This document shows, piece by piece, positions 51,853-59,751 of a stretch of DNA of 64,000 bases (positions are counted from its first letter, which is position 1; each line of letters starts with the position of its first letter). The notes beneath the pieces are model-generated. The model saw only the letters and a program-made list of their open reading frames with translations. It had not been told where the DNA came from and made no database searches. Where the stretch lies: the NCBI GenBank assembly GCA_964539095.1, contig CAZIFL010000002.1, forward strand, positions 145,674 through 209,673, read 5' to 3'. The position numbers were made by a program, and so were the translations under genes. This stretch comes from DAIPKP01 sp964539095. GTDB lineage: Bacteria; Synergistota; Synergistia; Synergistales; Aminiphilaceae.

Positions 51853-52746
51853 GTGAAAATGAATTTTGGAAGGAAAGTCACAATTTACCTTGCGGACGGA
51901 GCACCTTCTGGGATAAGGCATGTAGAGATCGCTAACTGGTCCGGCCAGGCCATTGCTTGTCCTCGTAGTCGACTCAACGAATTGAAAGACTGGGTAGAAG
52001 CCCAGAGGCCCGGGGTCTATTTTTTACTTGAGAGGCAAACCACAGAAACAGGAGATAAAGCGTATATTGGGGAGTCCGAGAACATTGTTAAGAGACTGAG
52101 TCAACAGGATAAAAATCAAGATTTTTGGAATGAAGTTATTCTTTTTACGAGTAAGGATGAAAATCTCACAAAGGCTCACATCAAATATCTTGAATCTCGT
52201 CTTACAAGCCTGAGCATAGAGGCAGATCGGTACAGGATAGAAAATGGAAACACTCCCACCGAATCTATTTTGCCCCGATCTGATAAAGATTCCATGGAGG
52301 AATTTATATATAATTTGCGTATCGTCATGGGGACTCTAGGACATAAGATCCTGGAACCCATCAAGGTTGTTGGGCTTGGCAGGCCCGATAATCCTGCCAA
52401 GCCTAAGCTTTCGGACTATGTTTTTACGTTTTCAATTCGTGGATTAACCGCTAGTGGTCAGCAAACAGACGATGGTTTTGTCCTCTTTAAAGGCTCCGAT
52501 GTTTCGGGAAAAATTAGCAAGAGCATGCCTGGGAAAACAAATTTAATTCGAGAGAAATGGATAGCTGATGGCACGCTTATTCAAAATGGGGAGAACTATA
52601 CATTAGCAAGGGATAGTATATTAAGTTCGTCCTCATATGCGGCTGTCATCGTTGCAGGTACCAGTCGGTCCGGACCTCAAAGCTGGATAGATGCACAAGG
52701 GCGTTCTTTAAAGGCTGTGGAGGAATTCCTCATTAATGAGTTGTAG
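51853..52746 (+). CDS. GIY-YIG nuclease family protein with DUF4357
   Basis: About 297 residues. An N-terminal unit (KVTIYLADGAPSGIRHVEIA), then a GIY-YIG-type nuclease domain (~residues 50-140; GVYFLLERQTTE, KAYIGESENIVKRL) and a C-terminal DUF4357 (SRSGPQSWIDAQGRSLKAVE). This architecture is found in scattered defence- or mobile-element-linked proteins and acts on DNA. The DNA is clearly more A+T-rich, with different codon use, than its neighbours, so transfer is likely. Start is GTG 51853 (GGAG six bases upstream) or ATG 51859. Confidence 0.85.
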   Translation: MKMNFGRKVTIYLADGAPSGIRHVEIANWSGQAIACPRSRLNELKDWVEAQRPGVYFLLERQTTETGDKAYIGESENIVKRLSQQDKNQDFWNEVILFTSKDENLTKAHIKYLESRLTSLSIEADRYRIENGNTPTESILPRSDKDSMEEFIYNLRIVMGTLGHKILEPIKVVGLGRPDNPAKPKLSDYVFTFSIRGLTASGQQTDDGFVLFKGSDVSGKISKSMPGKTNLIREKWIADGTLIQNGENYTLARDSILSSSSYAAVIVAGTSRSGPQSWIDAQGRSLKAVEEFLINEL

Positions 52747-52938
52747 TGTGTGGCGTACAAAGGATATTCCTGAGGGTTTCCTTACAGGGTAAGCATTGAA
52801 AAAAGACGAAATTACAGAGCCATAGCTCGACACCAAACAGGGTACGGGATTCTTTCTTACTTTCAGTCTTCGGAGGCAGGGTAAACTGATTGTACGCTCC
52901 GCCAATGTCTCCGAAGAGGTCCCCGTTTTTTTGAGTCT
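52747..52938. other. 192-base A+T-rich gap between convergent genes
   Basis: No gene seen. It contains an inverted repeat CTTCGGAG (52868-52875) and CTCCGAAG (52909-52916) with a long loop, followed by CCCCGTTTTTTT, which may terminate plus-strand transcription. Confidence 0.4.
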
Positions 52939-53883
52939 TTATTCTTCCTTTTCCTGCCGATACCACTCCAGAGTGGTACGGATTCCCTCCTCCAGGGATA
53001 TGGAGTGATGCCATCCCAGTTCGTGAATCCGGGAGACCTCCAGGAGTTTTCGGGGGGTGCCATCAGGTTTGGAGGTATCCCACCGGATTGCCCCTTCGTA
53101 TCCCGTGGCCTCTCGGATTTTTTCCGCCAGATCTCGAATGGAGCAGTCCTCTCCGGTGCCTACGTTGATGGGGTCGTCCCCTTCGTAATGTTCCATCAGG
53201 TGGAGGCAGGCCTCGGCGAGGTCGTTCACGTGAAGGAACTCCCTCTTGGGGGTTCCGGTTCCCCAGAGAACCACCTCGGGGAGGTTTCTCTTCCGGGCCT
53301 CCTCGAACTTGTGGATCATCCCGGGGAGGACGTGGGAACTCTCGGGGTCGAAGTTATCCCCCGGGCCGTAGAGGTTGGTGGGCATGACAGAGATGTAGTT
53401 GGTGCCATACTGTCGGTTGAAGCTTTGGCAGAGCACGATCCCCGCGATTTTTGCTACCGCATAGGGGGCATTGGTGGGTTCCAGAGGCCCCGAGAGAAGA
53501 GATTCTTCCCGAATGGGCTGGGGGGCGAGCCGGGGATAGATGCAGGAGCTTCCGAGAAAGAGAAGCTTTTTCACCCCCTCCTTCCAGGCTCCGGCGATGA
53601 TGTTGGTCTCCATAACGAGGTTGTCGTAGATGAACTCCCCCGGCCGACTGCTGTTGGCGAGGATCCCCCCCACCCGGGCGGCGGCGAGAAAGACGTACTC
53701 CGGCCTCTCCTCCCGGAAGAACCGGAGTACCGAATCCTGATGGCGAAGATCCAGCTCGTTGCTGGTTCTCCCCACCAGATTGGTGTAGCCTCGGCTTTCG
53801 AGAAGCCTCCAGAGAGCGGAGCCCACCATCCCCCGATGCCCTGGGATGTAGATTTTTGCGTTTTTGGGAAGTTGCCGGGTCAT
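52939..53883 (-). CDS. fcl: GDP-L-fucose synthase
   Basis: Epimerises and reduces GDP-4-keto-6-deoxymannose to GDP-L-fucose with NADPH. 314 residues, the normal size. Gly-rich start IYIPGHRGMVGSALWRLLE (cofactor site), FLGSSCIYPRLAPQPI and the catalytic YxxxK in PYAVAKIAGIVLCQ (~residue 140), then SVMPTNLYGPGDNFDPESSH and VLWGTGTPKREFLHVNDLA, which are hallmark fcl motifs. Its GGAGGAG ribosome site overlaps the end of gmd, six bases away. Minus-strand operon gmd-fcl, the last two genes in that direction. Confidence 0.95.
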   Translation of the reverse strand: MTRQLPKNAKIYIPGHRGMVGSALWRLLESRGYTNLVGRTSNELDLRHQDSVLRFFREERPEYVFLAAARVGGILANSSRPGEFIYDNLVMETNIIAGAWKEGVKKLLFLGSSCIYPRLAPQPIREESLLSGPLEPTNAPYAVAKIAGIVLCQSFNRQYGTNYISVMPTNLYGPGDNFDPESSHVLPGMIHKFEEARKRNLPEVVLWGTGTPKREFLHVNDLAEACLHLMEHYEGDDPINVGTGEDCSIRDLAEKIREATGYEGAIRWDTSKPDGTPRKLLEVSRIHELGWHHSISLEEGIRTTLEWYRQEKEE

Positions 53884-53889
53884 GGGAAC

Positions 53890-54978
53890 CTACTCCTCCA
53901 GAGAGGGGTGCACGCAGTACCCCGCTTCCCGGCAGAGCATATCCTTCCGGAAGATTTCCAGGTCCGTAGCCACCATCTCCTGCACAAGCTCTTCGAAGGT
54001 GACCGTGGCCTTCCATCCAAGCTGTCGTTCCGCCTTGGAGGGATCCCCCAGAAGAAGCTCCACCTCGGTGGGGCGGAAGTACCGGGGATCTACCTCTACC
54101 AGAATCTCCCCGGTCTTGGCGGAGCGTCCCTTTTCCTCCACCCCGGAGCCTTCCCATAGAAGTTCGATTCCCGCACAGGCAAAGGCTTTGGTGGCGAACT
54201 CCCGCACCGAGTGGGTCTCCCCCGTGGCGATAACGTAATCCTCAGGTGTATCCGTCTGGAGCATTTTCCACATGGCCTCCACGTAATCCTTGGCGTGTCC
54301 CCAGTCGCGCTTGGCATCGAGATTCCCCAGATAGAGCCGCTTTTGCAATCCCAGGGCGATCCGGGCAGCTCCCCGGGTGATCTTGCGGGTGACAAAGGTC
54401 TCTCCCCGCCGGGGGGATTCGTGATTGAAGAGAATGCCGTTGCAGGCGAACATGCCGTAGGCCTCCCGGTAGTTTACGGTGATCCAGTAGCCGTAAAGCT
54501 TCGCCGCCGCATAGGGGCTTCGGGGGTAGAAGGGGGTGGTCTCCCGCTGGGGGGTCTCCTGAACCTTGCCGAAGAGTTCGCTGGTGGAGGCCTGATAGAA
54601 GCGCGTGCTCTTCTCCATGCCGAGAATCCGCAGGGCCTCCAGAATACGCAACGTTCCCAAGGCGTCGGAGTTGGCGGTGTACTCCGGGCTCTCGAAGGAG
54701 ACCTTTACGTGGCTCTGGGCGGCGAGATTGTAGATCTCCTGGGGCTGCACCTGCTGGATGATGCGCACCAGATTGGTGGCATCCGTGAGATCTCCGTAGT
54801 GAAGGATGAACCGGGGATCTTCCTCGTGAAGATCCTGATAGAGATGGTCGATCCTGCCAGTATTGAAGAGGGAACTCCGGCGCTTGATGCCGTGGACCTG
54901 GTACCCCTTTTCGAGGAGCAGCTCCGAAAGATAGGCTCCGTCCTGGCCGGTGATGCCTGTAATAAGGGCTCGTTTCAC
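53890..54978 (-). CDS. gmd: GDP-mannose 4,6-dehydratase
   Basis: Makes GDP-4-keto-6-deoxymannose, first step of GDP-fucose synthesis. GTG start 54978, AGGAGG nine bases upstream; 362 residues. Motifs: ALITGITGQDGAYLSELLLE (residues ~4-23), HGIKRRSSLFNTGRIDHLY, YNLAAQSHVKVSF, FYQASTSELFGKVQETPQ, and the catalytic YAAAKLYGYWITVNYREAYG, then FNHESPRRGETFVTRKI, all typical. Pairs with fcl. GDP-rhamnose or perosamine branches would need other enzymes that are not seen, whereas two fucosyltransferases lie alongside. Confidence 0.96.
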   Translation of the reverse strand: MKRALITGITGQDGAYLSELLLEKGYQVHGIKRRSSLFNTGRIDHLYQDLHEEDPRFILHYGDLTDATNLVRIIQQVQPQEIYNLAAQSHVKVSFESPEYTANSDALGTLRILEALRILGMEKSTRFYQASTSELFGKVQETPQRETTPFYPRSPYAAAKLYGYWITVNYREAYGMFACNGILFNHESPRRGETFVTRKITRGAARIALGLQKRLYLGNLDAKRDWGHAKDYVEAMWKMLQTDTPEDYVIATGETHSVREFATKAFACAGIELLWEGSGVEEKGRSAKTGEILVEVDPRYFRPTEVELLLGDPSKAERQLGWKATVTFEELVQEMVATDLEIFRKDMLCREAGYCVHPSLEE

Positions 54979-55168
54979 CTTTGTATGCCTCCTGTTATGG
55001 TTTCTGTTAAGTCGTATCGTAGTGTTGCATGAGAGTATCTTTTTTCGGGAAACCCATTAGGAGATACTCCTTTGGCTCCTGCCGTAGTATTGCATAAATC
55101 CCCGGGGATGCCACCAAAAAAGCTGGTGGGATCTGAGACTGTAAGATTTTTCCTGTGATACAAAAAGC
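54979..55168. other. Intergenic region upstream of gmd
   Basis: 190 bases, presumably holding the gmd promoter on the minus strand. It has two near-copies of TAGTRTTGCAT (55019-55029 and 55085-55095) and an inverted pair GAGTATC/GATACTC (55033-55071), which could be an operator. No gene recognised. Confidence 0.4.
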
Positions 55169-56122
55169 TTACGTTTGCCACGTACAGAGGCGGCGCCACC
55201 CCCGGAAATACTTTCGGGGGAGTAGCCGCCTCTTTTGGGGCTCCGCTCGCGGGAGCGATGCCACCAGCCGAGAGGCGAGGGCAAAGAAGTTGTACGTCTG
55301 CAGTACGAGTTCCCGGCTTTGCTTCAGAGAAGGGAGCCGGCTTTCGAAGGGATCCTCCTCAAGAAGCGCCTCTATGATGCTGCATGCCTTTTCGGGATCC
55401 TCCGCAGGAATGCGCACAAAAGAGTCCGAAGGGAAATACTCCTCCAGATTCCGGCACCCCCAGTAGAGAGGAAAGCTCCACCCAAGATAGCAGTCTGCCA
55501 GCTTTTCGCTCCAGTAGTGGGGGGCATCGTGATTCTCCAGCACCAGATGGTAGCGGGCCGGAAAGATGGCATTCCCCTTGCAGGGGATGGGGTGGTGCCC
55601 CCGGCCGAAAAGTTCGAGCCGATCCTTGAGGCGCTGTTTCAGATATTCCACAAGCCGCAACCGCAGAATCTGCCCCGGAGTTTTACGTTTGGTGGAGCAG
55701 ATGGCGGAGAGGAGCATCTTTTTTTCCGGAACCTCTTTTGTGCAGAGAGAGTCGTAATCCTCTATGAAGAGATCCCCCTCCGGTCGCTGTATTCTACCGA
55801 TATGCCAGGGAAGCCCCTGCTGTTCGTGGATTGCGCCGGAATGATTGAAGGCGTGGCTCGTAACTATTCGGGAAAACTGTGAGAGGAAGCCTTTTTCGTA
55901 AGAGAAGAAAGGGGGCTCTCCGGTAATGAAGATACGTCCTTCGGGAGGACAACGTACCTCCTCCTCTCCGACAAGATCTTCGTAGACTATCCACGCATCG
56001 CAGAGAGTACAGGATGGGTCATTTATTATGAAGCGGCAATCCCCCCAGAGCCCCTCTCCTCCCGGTGTCTGGAGGACCAAAGGCCATTCGGGAAAGCTCG
56101 TGCTTACCTTAATGATACGCAT
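55169..56122 (-). CDS. Fucosyltransferase family 10 (alpha-1,3/1,4-fucosyltransferase-like)
   Basis: 317 residues. The GT10 donor-binding signature is present: YHLVLENHDAPHYWSEKL (~residues 193-210), then LGWSFPLYWGCRNLEEYFP and SFVRI, matching the FEN...EK...PVYxG pattern for GDP-fucose transfer in this family. The start (MRIIKVSTSFPEWPLVLQTP) is poorly conserved, as usual. ATG 56122 with AGGGAGG six bases away. Lies beside gmd/fcl, which would supply donor. The last ~20 residues are encoded across a strong inverted repeat (55187-55232) and may be a recent extension. Linkage not determinable. Confidence 0.8.
   Translation of the reverse strand: MRIIKVSTSFPEWPLVLQTPGGEGLWGDCRFIINDPSCTLCDAWIVYEDLVGEEEVRCPPEGRIFITGEPPFFSYEKGFLSQFSRIVTSHAFNHSGAIHEQQGLPWHIGRIQRPEGDLFIEDYDSLCTKEVPEKKMLLSAICSTKRKTPGQILRLRLVEYLKQRLKDRLELFGRGHHPIPCKGNAIFPARYHLVLENHDAPHYWSEKLADCYLGWSFPLYWGCRNLEEYFPSDSFVRIPAEDPEKACSIIEALLEEDPFESRLPSLKQSRELVLQTYNFFALASRLVASLPRAEPQKRRLLPRKYFRGWRRLCTWQT
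55187..55232. repeat. Inverted repeat at the 3' end of the GT10 gene
   Basis: Outer arms GAGGCGGC / GCCGCCTC and inner arms CCCCCGGAAA / TTTCGGGGG, with asymmetric junctions. On the plus strand it is followed by TTTT. It could be a mobile palindrome or a terminator hairpin inside the coding end. Confidence 0.6.
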
Positions 56123-56173
56123 GGAAGAGCCTCCCTGAAAAAAGAGTTTCGGCGAGATTGTTCCAAACGTTTC

Positions 56174-56968
56174 TCACAGCTCCTCCCTCTTTTCGGATGG
56201 TACAACCTCGGTTTTTTTGGTGAAATGAAAGAGGCCGCAGGCATATTCCGCAGAGTAAAAATCGGCAAAGGAAGCTTTTTCCAGGAAGAACCCCTCGTCA
56301 TTCACACCGCTGAGGGATACCAGATCCAGAGAGGAGAAGAACGCCGCTATGGTATCCGGGGAAAATATTCGATGGGCGTTGAAGCAGACCCGTTCACGTC
56401 CAAGGGGGACCCCCACGTACAGATTGCCTCCCGGAGTAAGCACCCGGCAAAGTTCCGCCGCAGCCTTCTGGCTTCCCTGAGGATCAAGGGGGTCGCCATA
56501 CCGGCCGAGCCCGACATGTTCGATGACGTGCAGTGATGACAAGGAAACGATGCTGTCGTCGCCGTAGGGGAGGCTAAGAATATCTCCCCTGGTCATGGAG
56601 AAGTTCGGGAGCCCGAGATCCACCGGCCGGATATCAAGAAACTCTACGGTACAGAGGGCGCTGCACTGTCCCGCAAAGCCGTCAATACGCGACCCTATAT
56701 CGACATGTTTCCGGGGCTTGTGCAGGGCGACTTTCTGCAGTGCCCAGATGTCCTGGTAGAAGTAGTGCCCTTTTCCCGATTGCGATTCGCTGTTGTTTTC
56801 CCGGAGACAGGGGTGCAGATCCTTGAGGGGGATCTTTTCCCGGGGGGAGCATTTTTTGTAGCGCATCAGCTGAAGGAAAAAGGGAAAGAGAAAGGGAATG
56901 TCCCGTATCTTCACGATCAGCCTCCTCATGGTATTGTAGAGCACGAATTTTTGCCGATTATACATCAT
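56174..56968 (-). CDS. DUF268 family methyltransferase-like protein
   Basis: 264 residues. Core reads HVDIGSRIDGFAGQCSA (~residues 89-105), FLDIRPVDLGLPNF, GDILSLPYGDDSIVSLSSLH, VIEHVGLGRYGDPLDPQGSQ and LTPGGNLYVGVPLGRERV, a SAM-methyltransferase-like Rossmann fold characteristic of DUF268. These proteins occur in glycan loci, so methylation of a surface sugar is plausible. No good ribosome site precedes ATG 56968; a later ATG (residue 14) is possible. The open frame ends 52 bases before the GT10 start, and the two are probably cotranscribed. Confidence 0.8.
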   Translation of the reverse strand: MMYNRQKFVLYNTMRRLIVKIRDIPFLFPFFLQLMRYKKCSPREKIPLKDLHPCLRENNSESQSGKGHYFYQDIWALQKVALHKPRKHVDIGSRIDGFAGQCSALCTVEFLDIRPVDLGLPNFSMTRGDILSLPYGDDSIVSLSSLHVIEHVGLGRYGDPLDPQGSQKAAAELCRVLTPGGNLYVGVPLGRERVCFNAHRIFSPDTIAAFFSSLDLVSLSGVNDEGFFLEKASFADFYSAEYACGLFHFTKKTEVVPSEKREEL

Positions 56969-57138
56969 GAGTAAAGAATTGGGAAGGTTCGCCAGGAGTA
57001 TGCTACTAAAAAACTAAAATAAAATGATGCAAGGGCTTTTTTGATTCCCGAAGCCTCAGGAGTTCTCTTTGGACAAATTGAATGTCCTGTGATACTCTCC
57101 TCCCGAATATAACGTTTCTGAAGAAAGGGTGCCGTTCT

Positions 57139-58020
57139 GTGGTAACAATATCTGTCCATGCTTGCGGCGGTTTGGGGAACCAGATGTTTCAGTATGCCTT
57201 TGGAAGAGCCCTCTCTCTGGCTGTGGGGGGAAACCTGACGCTCCAGATGGACTGGTTCCGAAAGGGGGAAAGACCTTTTGGGCTGGATGCCTTTCTTCTG
57301 CACGAAAGCCTTGTTCTTTCTACGGGGAAAAAACTGCGGGAGCGGGCAACGTTAAAGCTCTTCAAACGTCTGCGGAGCATGGGTATCGCCAGGGAGCGCT
57401 CTCTCTGGGGGGGTGTCCTTCTGGAGCCCTTCCCTCCTCGTCTCGTGGAGGTGAATTTTTCTGAAATTTCGAAGCTGCAGTCACTTTACGCGGAAGGGTA
57501 CTGGCAGTCGGAAACCTATTTCCGGTGTTTCCGGGAGGAACTTTTGCATGATTTTACCCTCACAACAGTATCCCCCTCCGCAAAAAAGTGGCTCAAGAGA
57601 ATCTCCTCCGTTCAGAACTCCGTAGGTTTGCATGTTCGGAGGGGGGATTACGCTGCTGACGATTCCGTCCGGGAGGTACACGGCCTTCTTCCGCTGGAGT
57701 ACTACCGCAGGGCGGATGCGATCTTCAGAGAGCAGGGGATTGAACCGATCTACTTTGTCTTTACCGATGATACGGAGTGGGTGAAGGAGCATCTGTCTCT
57801 TCCGGGGGAGATGTTTTTTGTCTCCGAGAGCGGTTGCCGGGATTGTGAGGAGATGATGCTTATGTCGCGCTGTTCCCATAATGTTGTTGCCAATAGCAGC
57901 TTCAGCTGGTGGGGGGGATGGCTTAATGCCTCCCCCTCCAAGGTGGTGGTGGCTCCCTCGAAATGGTTTCAGAGCATGAGCGGGGAGCACATCGTGCCTG
58001 AGAGCTGGAGAAAAATCTGA
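57139..58020 (+). CDS. Alpha-1,2-fucosyltransferase (GT11)
   Basis: 293 residues from GTG 57139 (AAAGGG upstream). GT11 motifs are clear: VHACGGLGNQMFQYAFGRAL (residues ~5-24), LHVRRGDYAADDSVREVHG (the HxRRxDY motif that binds GDP-fucose) and NSSFSWWGGWLN, the third family motif. It transfers fucose from GDP-fucose to a galactose or similar residue in alpha-1,2 linkage. The first gene of the plus-strand glycan operon, divergent from the GT10/DUF268 pair; the donor comes from gmd and fcl nearby. Confidence 0.93.
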   Translation: MVTISVHACGGLGNQMFQYAFGRALSLAVGGNLTLQMDWFRKGERPFGLDAFLLHESLVLSTGKKLRERATLKLFKRLRSMGIARERSLWGGVLLEPFPPRLVEVNFSEISKLQSLYAEGYWQSETYFRCFREELLHDFTLTTVSPSAKKWLKRISSVQNSVGLHVRRGDYAADDSVREVHGLLPLEYYRRADAIFREQGIEPIYFVFTDDTEWVKEHLSLPGEMFFVSESGCRDCEEMMLMSRCSHNVVANSSFSWWGGWLNASPSKVVVAPSKWFQSMSGEHIVPESWRKI

Positions 58021-58039
58021 CCTGGGAGGTGAGGCCCGC

Positions 58040-58993
58040 ATGTCTTCTCTCTGTGGGAATGATCCGGCGCTGTCTGTTGTGATTGCCACAAAGAACAGGG
58101 ATCAGGCGCTTCAAAAAATATCCCTCCCCTCTCTGCTGTGTCAGGACGAAGGGAACTTTGAAGTGCTGGTCTGGGATGCCAGCGATTCCTCTCGTTCTCG
58201 TGAGGTGGTTTGCGGGTTTGAGGGTTCTTTTGCTGATCGGGGAATTCCACTGCGTTTTGTCTCTGCACCTCGGAGCGGCCTCGTCTCCCAGCGCAACGAC
58301 GCTCTCAAGGAGGCAGGGGGGGAGATCGTCTTTTTTATTGATGACGATAGCGAGGTCTCTCCCGACGGTCTTCGGAGTTTGCGGGAATGCTTTGCTGCAT
58401 ATCCCGAGATTATGGGGGGAGGGCTTCGGGTGGAGGATCTCTCCTGCAGGCCGAAGTCAGATCGGCGGCATACGTTACGAGATTCTCTTTACAGGCTTTT
58501 CCGGTACAGACGAAGGCGGAAGGTCTCTTTTGCGGGTTCCGCTAAAGGGCTCAGCGCGCCTTCGGGGGCGGCGGAGTGGCTTAGCGGTTGCTCCATGGCC
58601 TTCCGCCGCGCGGTCTTTGATGATCTTTCTTTTAATGAGAAGCTCGAAGCCTTTGGCCCTTATGCTCTGGCAGAGGATGTGGAGTTCTCTCACAGAGTGT
58701 TTCTCTTTTATGGGAAACCCCTTATGGTTCCCGAAAAGGGATGTGTGATTCATCACGCTGTTGCGGGGGAACGTGTTGCCGGTACGGAGAAAAAAGCGGC
58801 CATGGTCTTCTACAATCGCTATCTTCTCATGCTGGCAGCTTCGCGGAATCACCCGTTTGCGGGGCATTTCCTCTTTCTGTGGACGGTGCTCCGTATATGG
58901 GTGAAGCTCTCCCGCTCCTTCGGTTTTTCTGTAGCATACCGAGGTCTCCAGATGGCTCTGAAGCAGGTTCTGAAAGATACGCCTTCTGCATAA
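58040..58993 (+). CDS. Family 2 glycosyltransferase
   Basis: 317 residues, GT-A fold: SVVIATKNRDQALQ (~residues 12-25), then LVSQRNDALKEAGGEIVFFI and the metal-binding DDDSEVSPDGL (~96-106), later AEDVEFSHRVFL as the acceptor-side ED motif. C-terminal hydrophobic segment (GHFLFLWTVLRIWVKL) may dock to the membrane. GGGAGGTGAGG lies before ATG 58040. 19 bases after the GT11 gene, in the same operon. Donor sugar unknown. Confidence 0.88.
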   Translation: MSSLCGNDPALSVVIATKNRDQALQKISLPSLLCQDEGNFEVLVWDASDSSRSREVVCGFEGSFADRGIPLRFVSAPRSGLVSQRNDALKEAGGEIVFFIDDDSEVSPDGLRSLRECFAAYPEIMGGGLRVEDLSCRPKSDRRHTLRDSLYRLFRYRRRRKVSFAGSAKGLSAPSGAAEWLSGCSMAFRRAVFDDLSFNEKLEAFGPYALAEDVEFSHRVFLFYGKPLMVPEKGCVIHHAVAGERVAGTEKKAAMVFYNRYLLMLAASRNHPFAGHFLFLWTVLRIWVKLSRSFGFSVAYRGLQMALKQVLKDTPSA

Positions 58994-59104
58994 AAGCCTT
59001 TGTGCAGAGCGACATGCCGCTTCGTACCGCTCTCTCTGGTTTTTTCTGGGAGCGGGCTGAAGGGCGGACATCTGAAAAAGAATAGATAGAATGGAGGTTG
59101 CATA

Positions 59105-59479
59105 GTGTCAATGCCACAGAAAACGATATCACCCCTGGAGACAGGGCTGGCTCTCTCTCTGGCCCTTCTTCTGGGGGCATATTTCTCCTCAAGGGGGTGG
59201 CTTCTCCCTCTGGGAATAACTACCCTTGTGCTTTCCATGGGTGTTCCTGCACTCTTTACCCCCCTGAGCAGGGTCCTGACTCGGGTGGTGGCCTTTCTGG
59301 GGGGTGTCCTTTCGCCCCTTCTGCTTTCGCTGGTCTTTTTCCTGGTGGTTACCCCGGTGGGGCTCTGTATGCGTCTTTTTATAGATCCCATGAAGCGCCG
59401 CAGATGGCGCGAGAAGAAGAGCGCTTTCGAGGAACGAAACGTAATCTTTAGCGCCGAGGACATCCGGCACCCCTACTAA
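59105..59479 (+). CDS. SxtJ family membrane protein
   Basis: 124 residues with three hydrophobic segments (~residues 12-30, 32-52 and 62-90) followed by a basic tail (DPMKRRRWREKKSAFEERN). The pattern fits the small SxtJ-type membrane proteins that accompany DUF5989 and carbamoyltransferase genes, as seen next here. GTG 59105 is seven bases after GGAGG; ATG 59111 is possible. Function unknown. It may form a membrane complex with DUF5989 for glycan modification. Confidence 0.75.
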   Translation: MSMPQKTISPLETGLALSLALLLGAYFSSRGWLLPLGITTLVLSMGVPALFTPLSRVLTRVVAFLGGVLSPLLLSLVFFLVVTPVGLCMRLFIDPMKRRRWREKKSAFEERNVIFSAEDIRHPY

Positions 59480-59586
59480 GCTTTTTTGTGGATTTTTATG
59501 TGATTATTTTAACCGAAGAGGCGTTGGAGAGACCGCCACATCGCTTCAAAAATAAAAATGTTTTTTAAGGACAGGGGAGAATAAAC

Positions 59587-59736
59587 ATGGAGTTATTGCG
59601 CGATCTTTGGGGGTTTTTGAGGGCTCGAAAAAAGTACTGGCTTCTGCCGATCATCGTTGTGCTTCTGGTTGTCGGGGGCATCATGGTCTTCGCGAGTTCT
59701 TCGGCCCTTGCTCCCTTTATCTACACCCTTTTTTAG
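59587..59736 (+). CDS. DUF5989-type small membrane protein
   Basis: 49 residues: a short amphipathic start (MELLRDLWGFLRARKKYW) and one transmembrane helix (LLPIIVVLLVVGGIMVFASS) with a C-terminal tail ending FIYTLF. Such tiny proteins lie between SxtJ and carbamoyltransferase genes in many bacteria, exactly as here. GGAG lies upstream of ATG 59587. Role unknown, possibly membrane anchoring of the carbamoyltransferase. Confidence 0.8.
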   Translation: MELLRDLWGFLRARKKYWLLPIIVVLLVVGGIMVFASSSALAPFIYTLF

Positions 59737-59751
59737 GAGCGGGGAGATTCT

